Positions 1 to 7,800 of a stretch of DNA of 10,328 nt are shown here, piece after piece. Every line of letters starts with the position of its first letter. Position 1 is the first letter of the stretch. The DNA lies in NCBI GenBank assembly GCA_039029935.1, contig JBCCFC010000392.1, positions 1 to 10,328 on the forward strand, written 5' to 3'. The stretch is from G039029935 sp039029935 (GTDB taxonomy: Bacteria; Chloroflexota; Anaerolineae; Caldilineales; Caldilineaceae). Both the position numbers and the translations under genes were made by a program. The notes beneath the pieces are model-generated. The model was given only the letters and a program-made list of their open reading frames with translations, had not been told where the DNA came from and made no database searches.

Positions 1-80
1 ACGCCATGTTGGTGAGGTGTGCGCCCGAGTCGTTGAAGCCCGGGAGCATCTGCGGGTCGAACAGCACCCTGGCCATGCGC
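1..80 (-). other. Foreign-looking segment: amidohydrolase fragment at contig end
   Basis: Just after the WD40 strand VRIWDV the reading frame of the STAND gene turns into non-WD40 sequence. A different minus-strand frame, starting with the codon at 79-77, is open to the edge (26 codons) and contains LPGFNDSGAHLTNMA. That matches my memory of the metal-binding core of N-acyl-D-amino-acid deacylase-like amidohydrolases. GC is 53 of 80 bases here and 39 of 80 in positions 81-160. The simplest reading is a chimeric assembly join at roughly 75-85. A true rearrangement or insertion is possible. The family assignment is from memory on a short stretch. Confidence 0.6.
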
Positions 81-3000
81 TACATCCCATATACGTACTG
101 TATTGTCTCTACGCCGAAAAGAGCCACTGCCAGAGACGATTCTGGTACCATCGGGACTGAACCCCACCGACCTTACAGCATCGGTATGACCGTCGAGTAT
201 GGCGAGTTGTTCACCTGAGTCTGCATCCCAGATGCGCATGGTTTTGTCTGAACTACCGGAGACAATTCTAGTGCCGTCGGGACTGAACCTCACTGACAAA
301 ACTGTCCCTGTATGCCACGTCGGGGTTTCAAATAAGATTTGATAGGTGGGACGCAGTAGTCCGCGTAGCGCGGTAGCAGCCTCTAGCGTCACATATTGGT
401 CAGCACTCTTGGTTTTGGAGACCGCTTCCATTGCCAGTAGCATTGCCAATTCTTCATCATTGTCTCGATAGAGTGACGCTTGGCTGGCAATCTGACGGGC
501 AACAACTCCACGCGTTGACTTCTCTGACTCTAATTGACGCTCCTCAGCCAACGCACGTTGCGCATTGGCCTCCTGCTCATTCAGCTGGGCAATGTCCGTC
601 TGGTTCTCTGCCACAAGCCGTTGCCGATCTGCCTCATCAGCATTCTCTTGCGCAATCTGGCTCTGTTTCTCTGCCTCAAGCCGTTGTTCTTCCTTCTGCG
701 CAGCCTCATCCAATGCATCCCGGTAAAAGCCAAACGCAGCCACACTTGCGCCAATCGCAATGACGAGTGCTGCCAGCAAATAAAACGCCCGTGTACGCAG
801 CCGCTGATTGGCGAGCGTCTGTTCCTCTGTACGCCGTTGTTGCTCCAGTGCCAGACGTTGCTGCTCCAGTGCCAGACGTTGCTGCTCCTGCGCCAACCGT
901 TCAGCCGACTCCACACGTTCCTGCTGTTGTCGTCGCTCCCGTTCGTCTTCATCCGTACGCAACTGAATACACGCCACCAAATAGTCACGTTCCAACGCAT
1001 TCAGCTCTGGCAGCAGTTGACCGGACCAACGCTCGACCTCGGCCAGCCGTTCACCGCGATAGAGATAATCCTTGCCGTAGTCATGTTGCTTCCACTCGAT
1101 GGCACTCTCGGTCAGGCGGCGATGCACAAGAAAACCAGAACGGTCATCATTGACCCACTTTTGCAGGCGTGGCCACCCACGTATCAGGGCTTCATGGGCG
1201 ACATCAATAATCTCCTGTTGGGGTTTTTCCTGTCTATTTTGATCTGTATCATCAGTAACAGGGGTAGTCGAGATGGCCGATGTCGTCAGTAGGCGCGCAT
1301 TGGCGAGCGTCTGGATCACCGATTCAATGGCGGTGGCGTCGTCGGTATCCACGATCAGTTCAGATTTGTGGGCGCGGCGGCGTGTATCCTCCGTGTCTTG
1401 TCCGGGCTGCGTCAAACGCATCATGATACGGCGTGTAATCGCCTGTTCGGTTTCGCTAAAGTTGGCATAGATGGCTTCGGCGCGGTGGGCAATGGCCCCC
1501 TCAATCTTGCCGATCTCGTTATAGGCGTCAAAGGTCAAGCGGTTCTCTGTGCGCCGTTCATAGAGTTCCAATAAGGTGTGTTGTAGGAGCGGCAACGCCC
1601 CGGGCTGCTCTTGGACATCATCAATCAGTGTCTCGACCAACCCATCGTCAAAGCGCAACCCCACCTGTTGTGCTGGGGCGACAATGGCCTCACGCAGTTC
1701 CTCACGCTGCATGGGCGTGGCCGATACCTGATGATCGGCCAGACGGTCAGCTAGCTCGGCATAGACAGCGGTGTGCGCATAGAAGTCGGCGCGCAGGGTC
1801 AACACAACGATCGTACGCCCTTGCGCAATATTGGAGGCATAGAGCAAGTTGTCAAGAAACTGCTGACACTCGGCCTCATCCTCCTTGCGCACCAGTGTGA
1901 ACAACTCCTCAAACTGGTCAATCACCAGGAGCAGATGCTGCTGTAGCGGTGCGTTGTCAAAGGCCAGACGCACAGCCATATGCAATGCGCGTTTATCTTG
2001 CTGCATCCTGTCCTGCAAGTCCAGCGCATAGCCCACATTATTGGCATCCGCCAGCAACGGGGTTAACGCCGCGGCCAACTCTGCCAGCGGATGGCTTCCC
2101 GGTGTCATCACACGAATCATCCATGCATCGCTGCCCTCTACTGTCCCTGTACGAATTGCGGGTATCAACCCCGCCCGTACGACGGATGACTTGCCACTGC
2201 CCGACGCGCCGATGACGGCCAAGAAACGACTTGTGCGTAGATGTTCAGTCAGATACTGGATGAGGCTGCTGCGCCCAAAAAAGAGATGTGCATGTTGTTC
2301 TTCAAAGACATGCAGACCACGATAGGGAATCTCATCAGGGTCTACAGATGTTCCTGTTATCGCTCCCCCCTGCTCCGTATCTCCCGCCCCATCAACCGTA
2401 GCATCCGCTCTGAAAACGACGCCCTGAATACCTGACAAAAACTGTTTGAAGGGTTCTTCCTGTTCAATCCCAGCGCGAAAATCAACCCATTTATAACGGC
2501 TTAGAAAGAGCGGCAAATCCCCCTTGTTGGGCATATGTGCAGCGGGGAGCAGTACGGGAATCACACGCAACCCCTCATCACGAGTCCGGATATCGAGGAC
2601 ACTGCGCATCTCTTCATTTTGCCAAGGGCTGATACTCGATGGCCCCACAAAGACCGCACAGGTCGCACTTTGAGCAATAGCCTCTTCCAGTGACTCCTGG
2701 AGTGGATCACCGGGGACCAGATGCCAGATATCCAGATAGGGTGTGATGCCTGCATCCGCTAATTTTTGCGCAAGATAGACAACGGCCTCTTTGTCTGCAC
2801 TGTTGTGGGAGAGGAAGACATCAGACTGCTTGGCAACAGCCTGTGGAGGCGTTGCCCGCTGTGCTTGCTGTGTCGATGGCGTGTGAGATGCGTCTGTAGG
2901 TGACGATTTCGGTGCAGCTTTCTCCCGCGCCACAAGCGTCTCAATTTGCGCATCCAGATCAGCAATGCGCTCTTCCTCATCCTTGATTTTGTTAATCAAC

Positions 3001-3131
3001 GTGATGGGTACTTCGCCTACCCCATGCTTACTCCCTTGCAACTCTAGTTCGCGCAGGTTCGCAATATGCTGTGCTCGCAAGCGCTGTAAATGGCTGATTT
3101 CTTTGCTTGATGGTTGGTTTGATTCTGTCAT
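1..3131 (-). CDS. TIR - nSTAND NTPase - TM - WD40 protein (3' partial)
   Basis: At least 1043 codons are open, from the ATG at 3131 to the window edge without a stop. Residues 10-75 are helical (NLRELELQG..VPITLINKI..EE), resembling small adaptor segments of STAND conflict proteins. Residues 103-237 form a TIR domain (SDVFLSHNSADKEA, LVPGDPLQESLEEAI, PWQNEEM). E146 is my guess for the NADase glutamate. An nSTAND NTPase follows: Walker A GASGSGKS 308-315, Walker B LLVIDQFEEL 401-410, LRADFY 446-451, PGALPLLQ 510-517, and the closing HEALIRGWPRL motif from 646. Q/E/R-rich coiled coils (725-778, 808-872) flank one transmembrane helix (781-803). WD40 repeats begin near 940; two are visible. An in-frame stop lies just upstream, so the start is secure, although no clear Shine-Dalgarno is seen. 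Family knowledge: bacterial TIRs consume NAD and STAND proteins are ligand-triggered switches. An immune or cell-death role is inferred. The last 25 or so codons are doubtful because of the chimeric edge. Confidence 0.9.
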   Translation of the reverse strand, partial: MTESNQPSSKEISHLQRLRAQHIANLRELELQGSKHGVGEVPITLINKIKDEEERIADLDAQIETLVAREKAAPKSSPTDASHTPSTQQAQRATPPQAVAKQSDVFLSHNSADKEAVVYLAQKLADAGITPYLDIWHLVPGDPLQESLEEAIAQSATCAVFVGPSSISPWQNEEMRSVLDIRTRDEGLRVIPVLLPAAHMPNKGDLPLFLSRYKWVDFRAGIEQEEPFKQFLSGIQGVVFRADATVDGAGDTEQGGAITGTSVDPDEIPYRGLHVFEEQHAHLFFGRSSLIQYLTEHLRTSRFLAVIGASGSGKSSVVRAGLIPAIRTGTVEGSDAWMIRVMTPGSHPLAELAAALTPLLADANNVGYALDLQDRMQQDKRALHMAVRLAFDNAPLQQHLLLVIDQFEELFTLVRKEDEAECQQFLDNLLYASNIAQGRTIVVLTLRADFYAHTAVYAELADRLADHQVSATPMQREELREAIVAPAQQVGLRFDDGLVETLIDDVQEQPGALPLLQHTLLELYERRTENRLTFDAYNEIGKIEGAIAHRAEAIYANFSETEQAITRRIMMRLTQPGQDTEDTRRRAHKSELIVDTDDATAIESVIQTLANARLLTTSAISTTPVTDDTDQNRQEKPQQEIIDVAHEALIRGWPRLQKWVNDDRSGFLVHRRLTESAIEWKQHDYGKDYLYRGERLAEVERWSGQLLPELNALERDYLVACIQLRTDEDERERRQQQERVESAERLAQEQQRLALEQQRLALEQQRRTEEQTLANQRLRTRAFYLLAALVIAIGASVAAFGFYRDALDEAAQKEEQRLEAEKQSQIAQENADEADRQRLVAENQTDIAQLNEQEANAQRALAEERQLESEKSTRGVVARQIASQASLYRDNDEELAMLLAMEAVSKTKSADQYVTLEAATALRGLLRPTYQILFETPTWHTGTVLSVRFSPDGTRIVSGSSDKTMRIWDADSGEQLAILDGHTDAVRSVGFSPDGTRIVSGSGSFRRRDNTVRIWDVAHGQGAVRPADAPGLQRLGRTPHQHG
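820..882 (-). repeat. 21-bp tandem repeat coding coiled-coil heptads
   Basis: Two identical 21-bp units lie at 841-861 and 862-882. Diverged units flank them at 820-840 and 883-903. Each unit encodes one heptad (QQRLALE type) of the coiled coil just before the transmembrane helix of the STAND protein. The unit length equals seven codons, so gain or loss of units would change coiled-coil length without breaking the frame. Confidence 0.8.
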
Positions 3132-3162
3132 TGTATATTTTGCTGTTGATTAATTCACCATA

Positions 3163-3337
3163 TTACTTCCGTTTACGATTCTTCTTGCGTTGTGTCCGCT
3201 TTGCTTTCTCCAATTTGCGACCACGTTTGACCTTATTACGCAGCGCATTCCTTTTAGACATTTCCTCAAAATTGAGAGTGTCTGGCTGCGCAAAGTCTAC
3301 AGGGGTACTTTCACCTTGGTATCTCCCTTGTGAATGG
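3163..3337 (-). pseudogene. Open stretch with second basic tail; detached 3' end or 32-aa ORF
   Basis: Between the zinc-ribbon gene (stop at 3338-3340) and the STAND gene (ATG at 3131), one minus-strand frame is open to the TAA at 3163-3165. It ends in KVKRGRKLEKAKRTQRKKNR followed by KRK, closely matching the tail of the zinc-ribbon protein. Its only ATG is at 3261 and would give a 32-residue, extremely basic peptide, with a GAGG only 2 nt ahead of the ATG. Removing one A from the A6 run (3341-3346) would fuse this frame to the upstream gene and give a protein of about 260 residues with two basic tails. I prefer a frameshifted extension or degenerate tandem duplicate over an independent gene. 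A short ATG overlapping the upstream stop gives only 14 codons in a third frame. Confidence 0.5.
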
Positions 3338-3406
3338 TCATTTTTTCTTTCTACTCTTCTTACGTTGTGCCCGCTTTGCCTTATCCAATTTACGCTTACG
3401 TTTCAC
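3166..3406 (-). repeat. Duplicated 66-bp K/R-rich coding segment (3341-3406 and 3166-3231)
   Basis: The two 22-codon segments align without gaps. By hand count 17 of 22 residues are identical and about 49 of 66 bases match. Many base differences are synonymous or conservative (E/D, N/S, R/K, CGC/CGT, AAA/AAG). That pattern suggests both copies were translated after duplication, rather than one copy decaying freely. Confidence 0.8.
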
Positions 3407-3949
3407 CCTTTCATGATTTGTCCGCGCTTTTTGGATAGTGAGCGATGACGGTGGCTTGGACGAATAACCCCAGAGTTCCCCATCCTCATCAAATAGAGGC
3501 CTCTCCCCATCCAACATCTTAAATGGCAACAGACTAAACTCATCTATATCTTCAGCCATACCCACAATACCATAATAGGGTGCATTGGTTGTCATCGTCT
3601 GTTTGATGAGGTCTTCATCCAGAATGACGGTCGAACACGTTGACGCTGTGCAGAAATGACCACCAGCCGTGAACATGGTCCGAAACATGTCGCCGCTCAG
3701 ATAGACAACCGTGGAGTATCGCTGTGCTGTTGCCGATTGGCATCGCGGACACACATCCAGCCTGCCAACAAAGGCATGAGTGTAGCCATAATCAATCGAG
3801 CCATCGACAATCGACATCCCAGTACGTTCAGCAAACTTTTGCTGTATCTCCATCTGTTCCTTATAACTAAGACCTTCTGCATTTATTTTTATTATTCCAC
3901 CATCGGCTGTCTCTTCAAATTGAACCCGATCCTTCCTTTTCGCCATCAT
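3338..3949 (-). CDS. Unrecognised zinc-ribbon-like protein with basic tail
   Basis: This is a 203-residue protein. Two cysteine pairs, CPRC at 67-70 and C100/C105 (FCTASTC), about 30 residues apart, look like a zinc ribbon. Acidic stretches lie at 132-160. The C-terminus from residue 182 is almost purely lysine and arginine (VKRKRKLDKAKRAQRKKSRK), suggesting nucleic-acid or ribosome contact; this is inference. I do not recognise the family. There are two adjacent start ATGs at 3949 and 3946. AAGGA lies 5 nt before the first, so I keep 3949. The gene starts 35 bp inside the end of the nuclease-like gene, in another frame, which indicates translational coupling. Its stop follows directly on an A6 run, after which another frame continues with a second basic tail, so the annotated C-terminus may be the product of an indel. 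Confidence 0.8.
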   Translation of the reverse strand: MMAKRKDRVQFEETADGGIIKINAEGLSYKEQMEIQQKFAERTGMSIVDGSIDYGYTHAFVGRLDVCPRCQSATAQRYSTVVYLSGDMFRTMFTAGGHFCTASTCSTVILDEDLIKQTMTTNAPYYGIVGMAEDIDEFSLLPFKMLDGERPLFDEDGELWGYSSKPPSSLTIQKARTNHERVKRKRKLDKAKRAQRKKSRKKK

Positions 3950-4580
3950 ATATATCCTTTTTGTCTATATTACTCACATCATTACCCAAGATATACTCAA
4001 AAATACCAAGTAACTGCCCCACTTGTCCAATCGAGTACTGATGATAATCAATCCTGACCTGTGTACCGACCAAACTCAGAAACCGCCAGTCATGTCCATT
4101 GGTGGCGACACCCCAGATGGTTTCGATGTCTTGACCATGGGCCGCGTTATATCGTTGGGCCGCAATCATCTCGGCAATACACTGCGGGTAGGCCATCCGC
4201 AGACTTTCGTTTTTTGCCTCGGCCATACACACAACAGGTGCGGTGATAAATAGCTGGTTGGGTGACTGACTGACAATAAAATCACAGTACCCATTTAGCC
4301 CAACGTCACTATCAACCGTAAAGTCTATGCCGGAAAAGAGGCTGATACGGTGATTCTGCCGTTTACGTACCTCGACTAAAACTTGCATAATGATTAACTC
4401 TGAGCGTGCTTTTTCTGTGTTAATATTCAGTGCAAGCGGTACATTTTCTTTCAAAATCTCTTGTAAGAGGATGCTTGGCTCGACTGTAGGTGTATCTGTA
4501 AAAAATGGATGATCGGATTCAATTGTTATCGAAAAATTTTCCTTTAACTGATCAAATGTCTTAAAATCAGCATAAGCCAT
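3915..4580 (-). CDS. PD-(D/E)XK nuclease-like protein
   Basis: This is a 221-residue soluble protein without signal peptide or membrane segment. The core reads E61 in a helix, GYCD (D100) ending one strand, AEAK (E121, K123) on the next strand, then a helix with Q133 and AEMIAAQRYN, and finally IWGVATNGHDWRFLSL. The D-x(20)-ExK-x(9)-Q order is the active-site layout of the PD-(D/E)XK fold seen in restriction-type and type I HsdR N-terminal nucleases. No DNA-recognition domain is obvious, so partners may supply specificity. It is the first gene of the four-part minus-strand unit, behind a good promoter and an ideal ribosome site. Its end overlaps the zinc-ribbon gene. All catalytic positions appear intact. 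Nuclease activity is inferred from fold motifs, and some members of such families are inactive or act on other substrates. Confidence 0.85.
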   Translation of the reverse strand: MAYADFKTFDQLKENFSITIESDHPFFTDTPTVEPSILLQEILKENVPLALNINTEKARSELIIMQVLVEVRKRQNHRISLFSGIDFTVDSDVGLNGYCDFIVSQSPNQLFITAPVVCMAEAKNESLRMAYPQCIAEMIAAQRYNAAHGQDIETIWGVATNGHDWRFLSLVGTQVRIDYHQYSIGQVGQLLGIFEYILGNDVSNIDKKDIYDGEKEGSGSI

Positions 4581-4586
4581 CGCGAA

Positions 4587-4594
4587 ACCTCCTT
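4587..4594 (-). promoter_or_regulatory. Strong Shine-Dalgarno for the nuclease-like gene
   Basis: The minus strand reads AAGGAGGT with 6 nt (TTCGCG) to the ATG at 4580. This near-perfect match fixes the start codon and predicts efficient translation of the first gene of the unit. Confidence 0.9.
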
Positions 4595-4597
4595 ATC

Positions 4598-4657
4598 TAA
4601 GGCTATTCCACAAAAATACTTACCCATAACTGGTATTTTATTTTATGGAATGGCCTA
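4598..4657. repeat. Imperfect inverted repeat (hairpin A) in the operon leader
   Basis: The left arm (4598-4619, AGGCTATTCCACAAAAATA) pairs with the right arm (4635-4657, whose complement begins TAGGCCATTCCATAAAAT). There are few mismatches and the loop is short. It lies between the predicted promoter and the Shine-Dalgarno, so it would fold in the 5' untranslated RNA just before the ribosome site without covering it. The arms share their sequence with the outer arms of the terminator hairpin at 4795-4866, so both belong to one small repeat family. Confidence 0.7.
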
Positions 4658-4707
4658 ATCAGAAACCAACAGAAAGGAAAAAAGAGCATATTGGCGTTAT
4701 CAATCAA

Positions 4708-4737
4708 ATTATCCAACTCATAGAGGTCTTGTGTCAA
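4708..4737 (-). promoter_or_regulatory. Predicted sigma70-type promoter of the TIR-STAND unit
   Basis: The minus strand reads TTGACA (4732-4737), an 18-bp spacer, then GATAAT (4708-4713). The -35 is consensus and the -10 matches five of six bases. Transcription would start near 4700, giving a leader of about 120 nt that includes hairpin A, and would run into the nuclease-like gene. It lies after the terminator of the upstream large gene, so the unit should be expressed independently of that gene. Confidence 0.65.
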
Positions 4738-4794
4738 ATCATAGCGTTCGTCTGAAACGCACCGTTGGTTCTTTGAAAAGCAAGGTTTTAGACT

Positions 4795-4866
4795 ATTCCA
4801 TAAAATAAAAAACTCGTTCAGTTAATGGAGCCCCGCTAACTGAACGAGTTTTTTATTTTATGGAAT
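4795..4866. terminator. Long perfect palindrome, bidirectional intrinsic terminator
   Basis: Perfect 30-bp arms at 4795-4824 and 4837-4866 flank a 12-bp loop (ATGGAGCCCCGC). The inner stem AACTCGTTCAGTTA is followed on either strand by a T-rich run (TTTTTTATTTT), the form of a Rho-independent terminator. It starts 28 nt after the stop of the large secreted-protein gene on the minus strand and would end its transcript. The outer 16 bp of the arms carry the repeat-family motif shared with hairpin A. The symmetry extends with mismatches to 4789-4872. Confidence 0.85.
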
Positions 4867-4894
4867 GGCCTAATTACGAATCACTATGCACTGT

Positions 4895-7800
4895 TCATTC
4901 CCAATCCGCCACAGTCCCCGGCACAACACCATCATCCAACGACAGCCGATAGGCATGACCGGGCTGTGTGTTAAAGGCTGGGAACGGGAATCCGGCCAGA
5001 TAGCTATCCAGTGATTGTGCGCTGTTGTTCCATTTGTCGGCACTGACAATCGTGATAGTGGGGGTGCTGCCCGACTGCACGTTGCCAATCAACAACTCAG
5101 CATCATCCAACCCAACGGCGTCCAGCGGCAACATGACCCAATTGTTATTCGTGCTACCCGTTGCGCGCAGTTGCTGTGTGAAGACCGATGCATCCGGTAC
5201 AGCACCGAGCAGCGTCCAGATGGCCTCCTGTACAGGCTCGCCAGGCAGGTCAACGCTGACACGGTAGACACCACCCGTTGCCACAGGAATTTCACCCAAG
5301 AAGGGTAGCTCTGGCAGATAGCTGTCAAAGCTCTGGCTTGCATTGTTCCAGCGGTCCACCGACTGTACATCGGGTGTGACCTGCACCTTATTCTGGCTGC
5401 TGTTGGCCTCGATGTGGTTAACTAGGCTGGCACTGTCGGTGATGCCATCCACAAGCAACGGCAAGCCCACCCATGTAAAATCGCTTGACCCCGACTCAAT
5501 CAGTCCATATTCAAATTCGCCCACATTGCCAGCATCGGCCATGTCGCCACAGCGGTCAATTTTGCGCAGCCCATAGTAGTGATTTGTCGCCACATCACCC
5601 AGCGCGGCCCCCGTGTCATCATAGCTGGCAACCGTGTCGTTGAGCGTTGCCAGTAACGTGCTACCCGCATCGCCAGGGATGAAGTATGGTTGCTCGCTGC
5701 GCCATACCTCGACGGTCGAGCCATCCGCTGGTGCTGTCCATGAAAGACGCACGGCATCAAAGTTGACACGTCCAATCGCCAATCCGGCAAGCGACTGAAT
5801 ATCCACACAACTCAGCAGCGGCGGTGTCAGTGCCTCCCAATTGGTGGGGTCATCACCATAGACAGCAAGGTCAATGCGCGAGAGCGATGGACCCGTGCCA
5901 TCCGGTTCTGTCACCCAAGGGGCGTCGTCATCATACTGCACCTGATCTTCAAAGAGCATCGCATAGTAGGAAGGTGTGCCATTACCAGGAACGACCAACT
6001 CGCCCGGGCGTTGCAATTTGAGTGTGCCACCACCGTTGCTGAGATGTACGCCCGTGATGTTGTTGTCATGCCAAGGACCAATCAACTGCACATCGTTGGG
6101 GACACTATAGGCTGCACGGAAGGCGTCGGCATCGCTGCTGTTGGTCGGGTCAAAACGCACGACAACCAGACTTTCGTTGGGTGCAAGCGAAACGCTGCCA
6201 TCAAAATCGACATCAACTTCACCTCGTAACCGCCAATTTGCCAGCGATTCTGTGGTCGCGCCGTTATTGGTGATTTCGACAAACTCAAGGTTGCCATCGG
6301 TATCCAGCGGATTATAGTGGATTTCGCTGATGACCACTGAACCGACGCGGACCCCATTGCCATTGCTGCCATTGGATGCACCAAAGGTCGTCTGCTGCAT
6401 TGGATACAGTTCACCCTGACCGTCGGGCCACAACCCCAACGCCTCACCCACTGCTGCTGCGCCAAACTCAGCACGATCTACAAATTTGAGTAAATAGCCT
6501 GTGTTGTCAGCCTCCATCAGATAAACGTCATCGCCATTAGAACTGAGGGCAAAGGGTATCCAATTATTGATGTTGTTGATGTCATTAAAGTCGCTCTCAT
6601 CAATCACAAGGAAGCCGCCTGCGTCGATAATTGTGCCAGCAGGGAAGGTGTATTTTCTGTAGGCATCGCTAGTGTCGCTCACAAACCAACCGGAGATATC
6701 AATGGCACCGTCCGTGGTGTTATAGAACTCAATGGTATCCACTGTGGGTGGCTCTGAGTTGCTCAATAACTCGTTGACAACAATACGGTTATCCGGTCCC
6801 GCCCCATCACGCCCGGGCGAACCACGAAATTCGCTGGTTGGTCGCCAGTTGTCACCATCGGCCAGATAGTTGTTCTTCTCTGGCTGCGTATTTGGCACAG
6901 CATTGGGATTCTCCAACTCGGCGGCACTGCCATTGCCATCAGCACGCCCCGGCCAGCTACCCGTATCATCATAGGCAAAGCGCAAAATCTCCATACCATC
7001 CGGTGCCGTCAACACAATCGTCTCACCTGAATTGCCCAGTTTACCTGACCATGTGCCAGCGACCGCAATGCCCGCATAGTACCAAGGGGATGTTGCATTC
7101 GTGTAGCGACCAAAAAACGCGGTTTCATCCTCAATCACCGTGATATACGCACCCGCTGCCAGTGTCGTATTCTCTGGGAAGACAAAGTTGGTCGCACTCG
7201 ACAACACAACACCATCCAACACCAGCGGTGTTGCGCCCCCATTCTTGAACTCAATATACTCAAACTCGTCATCGCCCTCTGGATTGTAATGCACCTCAGA
7301 GACAATCAGGCTACTAAAATCTTGGGGCGCAGCGGCTTCGGTCGCTGTAAACTGCACGGCATCCGACCAGTGACTCCAGCGACCCGTGTTGTCTTTGTGT
7401 CGTACACGCACACGACAGGTTGAACCTGCTGGACACGCCCCCGCAGGTAGTGTCATGTTGGCATCAAAGCTGGACAACTCACCGCTCTCCCACAGTGATG
7501 TCACCTCGTAGATACCGGGCGCATCGGGGTCATAATTAGGCGCAGTGGGGTCCGTGATTTCACCCACACGCCATGCCATCGCCGCAAAGGTGTTGTTGCC
7601 TTGCGGATCGCCAAAGGCCGAACTTTGGAAACTCAACTGGTCAACGGGGTAGCCGCCCGCACCTGTATAGGTCAACGTAGGTTTGTTGGGATGGGCATTG
7701 CTGGTGAGGAGCGTGCTGTTGATCCACGCCGTGCGGTCCACGATATACGTTTTGAGGATATTCATCATGCCGGGGAAGTCTTTGGTTGCCCCTTGTTGAT

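Larger units (their letters stand above)
4636..4874 (+). repeat. 24-bp direct repeat (4636-4659 and 4851-4874)
   Basis: The two 24-bp copies are identical, begin TTTTATTTTATGGAATGG and end CCTAAT, and sit 215 bp apart. Counting their inverted partners, the motif occurs four times within 275 bp. The stretch 4598-4874 therefore looks like a small mobile or palindromic element, perhaps MITE-like, that brought in or surrounds the operon promoter. I recognise no insertion-sequence family and see no transposase. Confidence 0.7.
4581..4894. other. Intergenic spacer: terminator, promoter, repeats; no gene called
   Basis: This 314-bp gap separates the large secreted-protein gene from the nuclease-like gene. 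It contains hairpin A, the predicted promoter, the 24-bp direct repeats and the terminator palindrome. The middle part (4660-4790) shows a 36-codon plus-strand reading frame at 4645-4755 (begins MEWPNQKPTERKKEHIGV) and a longer open minus-strand frame. Neither resembles a protein I know, the first ATG lies inside the repeat, and no ribosome site precedes it, so I call no gene. It could be the relic of a mobile-element gene. Confidence 0.6.

Noticed and set aside
431..1292. Long plus-strand open frames over the STAND gene
   Set aside because: They lie opposite coiled-coil and NTPase codons of a gene with clear motifs, give low-complexity L/Q/P-rich translations, and match no family.
3297..3341. 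14-codon ORF whose ATG overlaps the zinc-ribbon stop (ATGA)
   Set aside because: Too short, no recognisable product, and the neighbouring frame with the duplicated basic tail explains the stretch better.
4645..4755. 36-codon plus-strand ORF between the hairpins
   Set aside because: Its start codon is part of the repeated motif, there is no ribosome site, it faces against all neighbours, and the sequence is not recognisable.
4598..4874. Insertion sequence with transposase, or an integron attC site
   Set aside because: No transposase motif is readable in the 130-bp core, and the conserved attC core (GTTRRRY/RYYYAAC) is absent. Only the palindromic ends support mobility.
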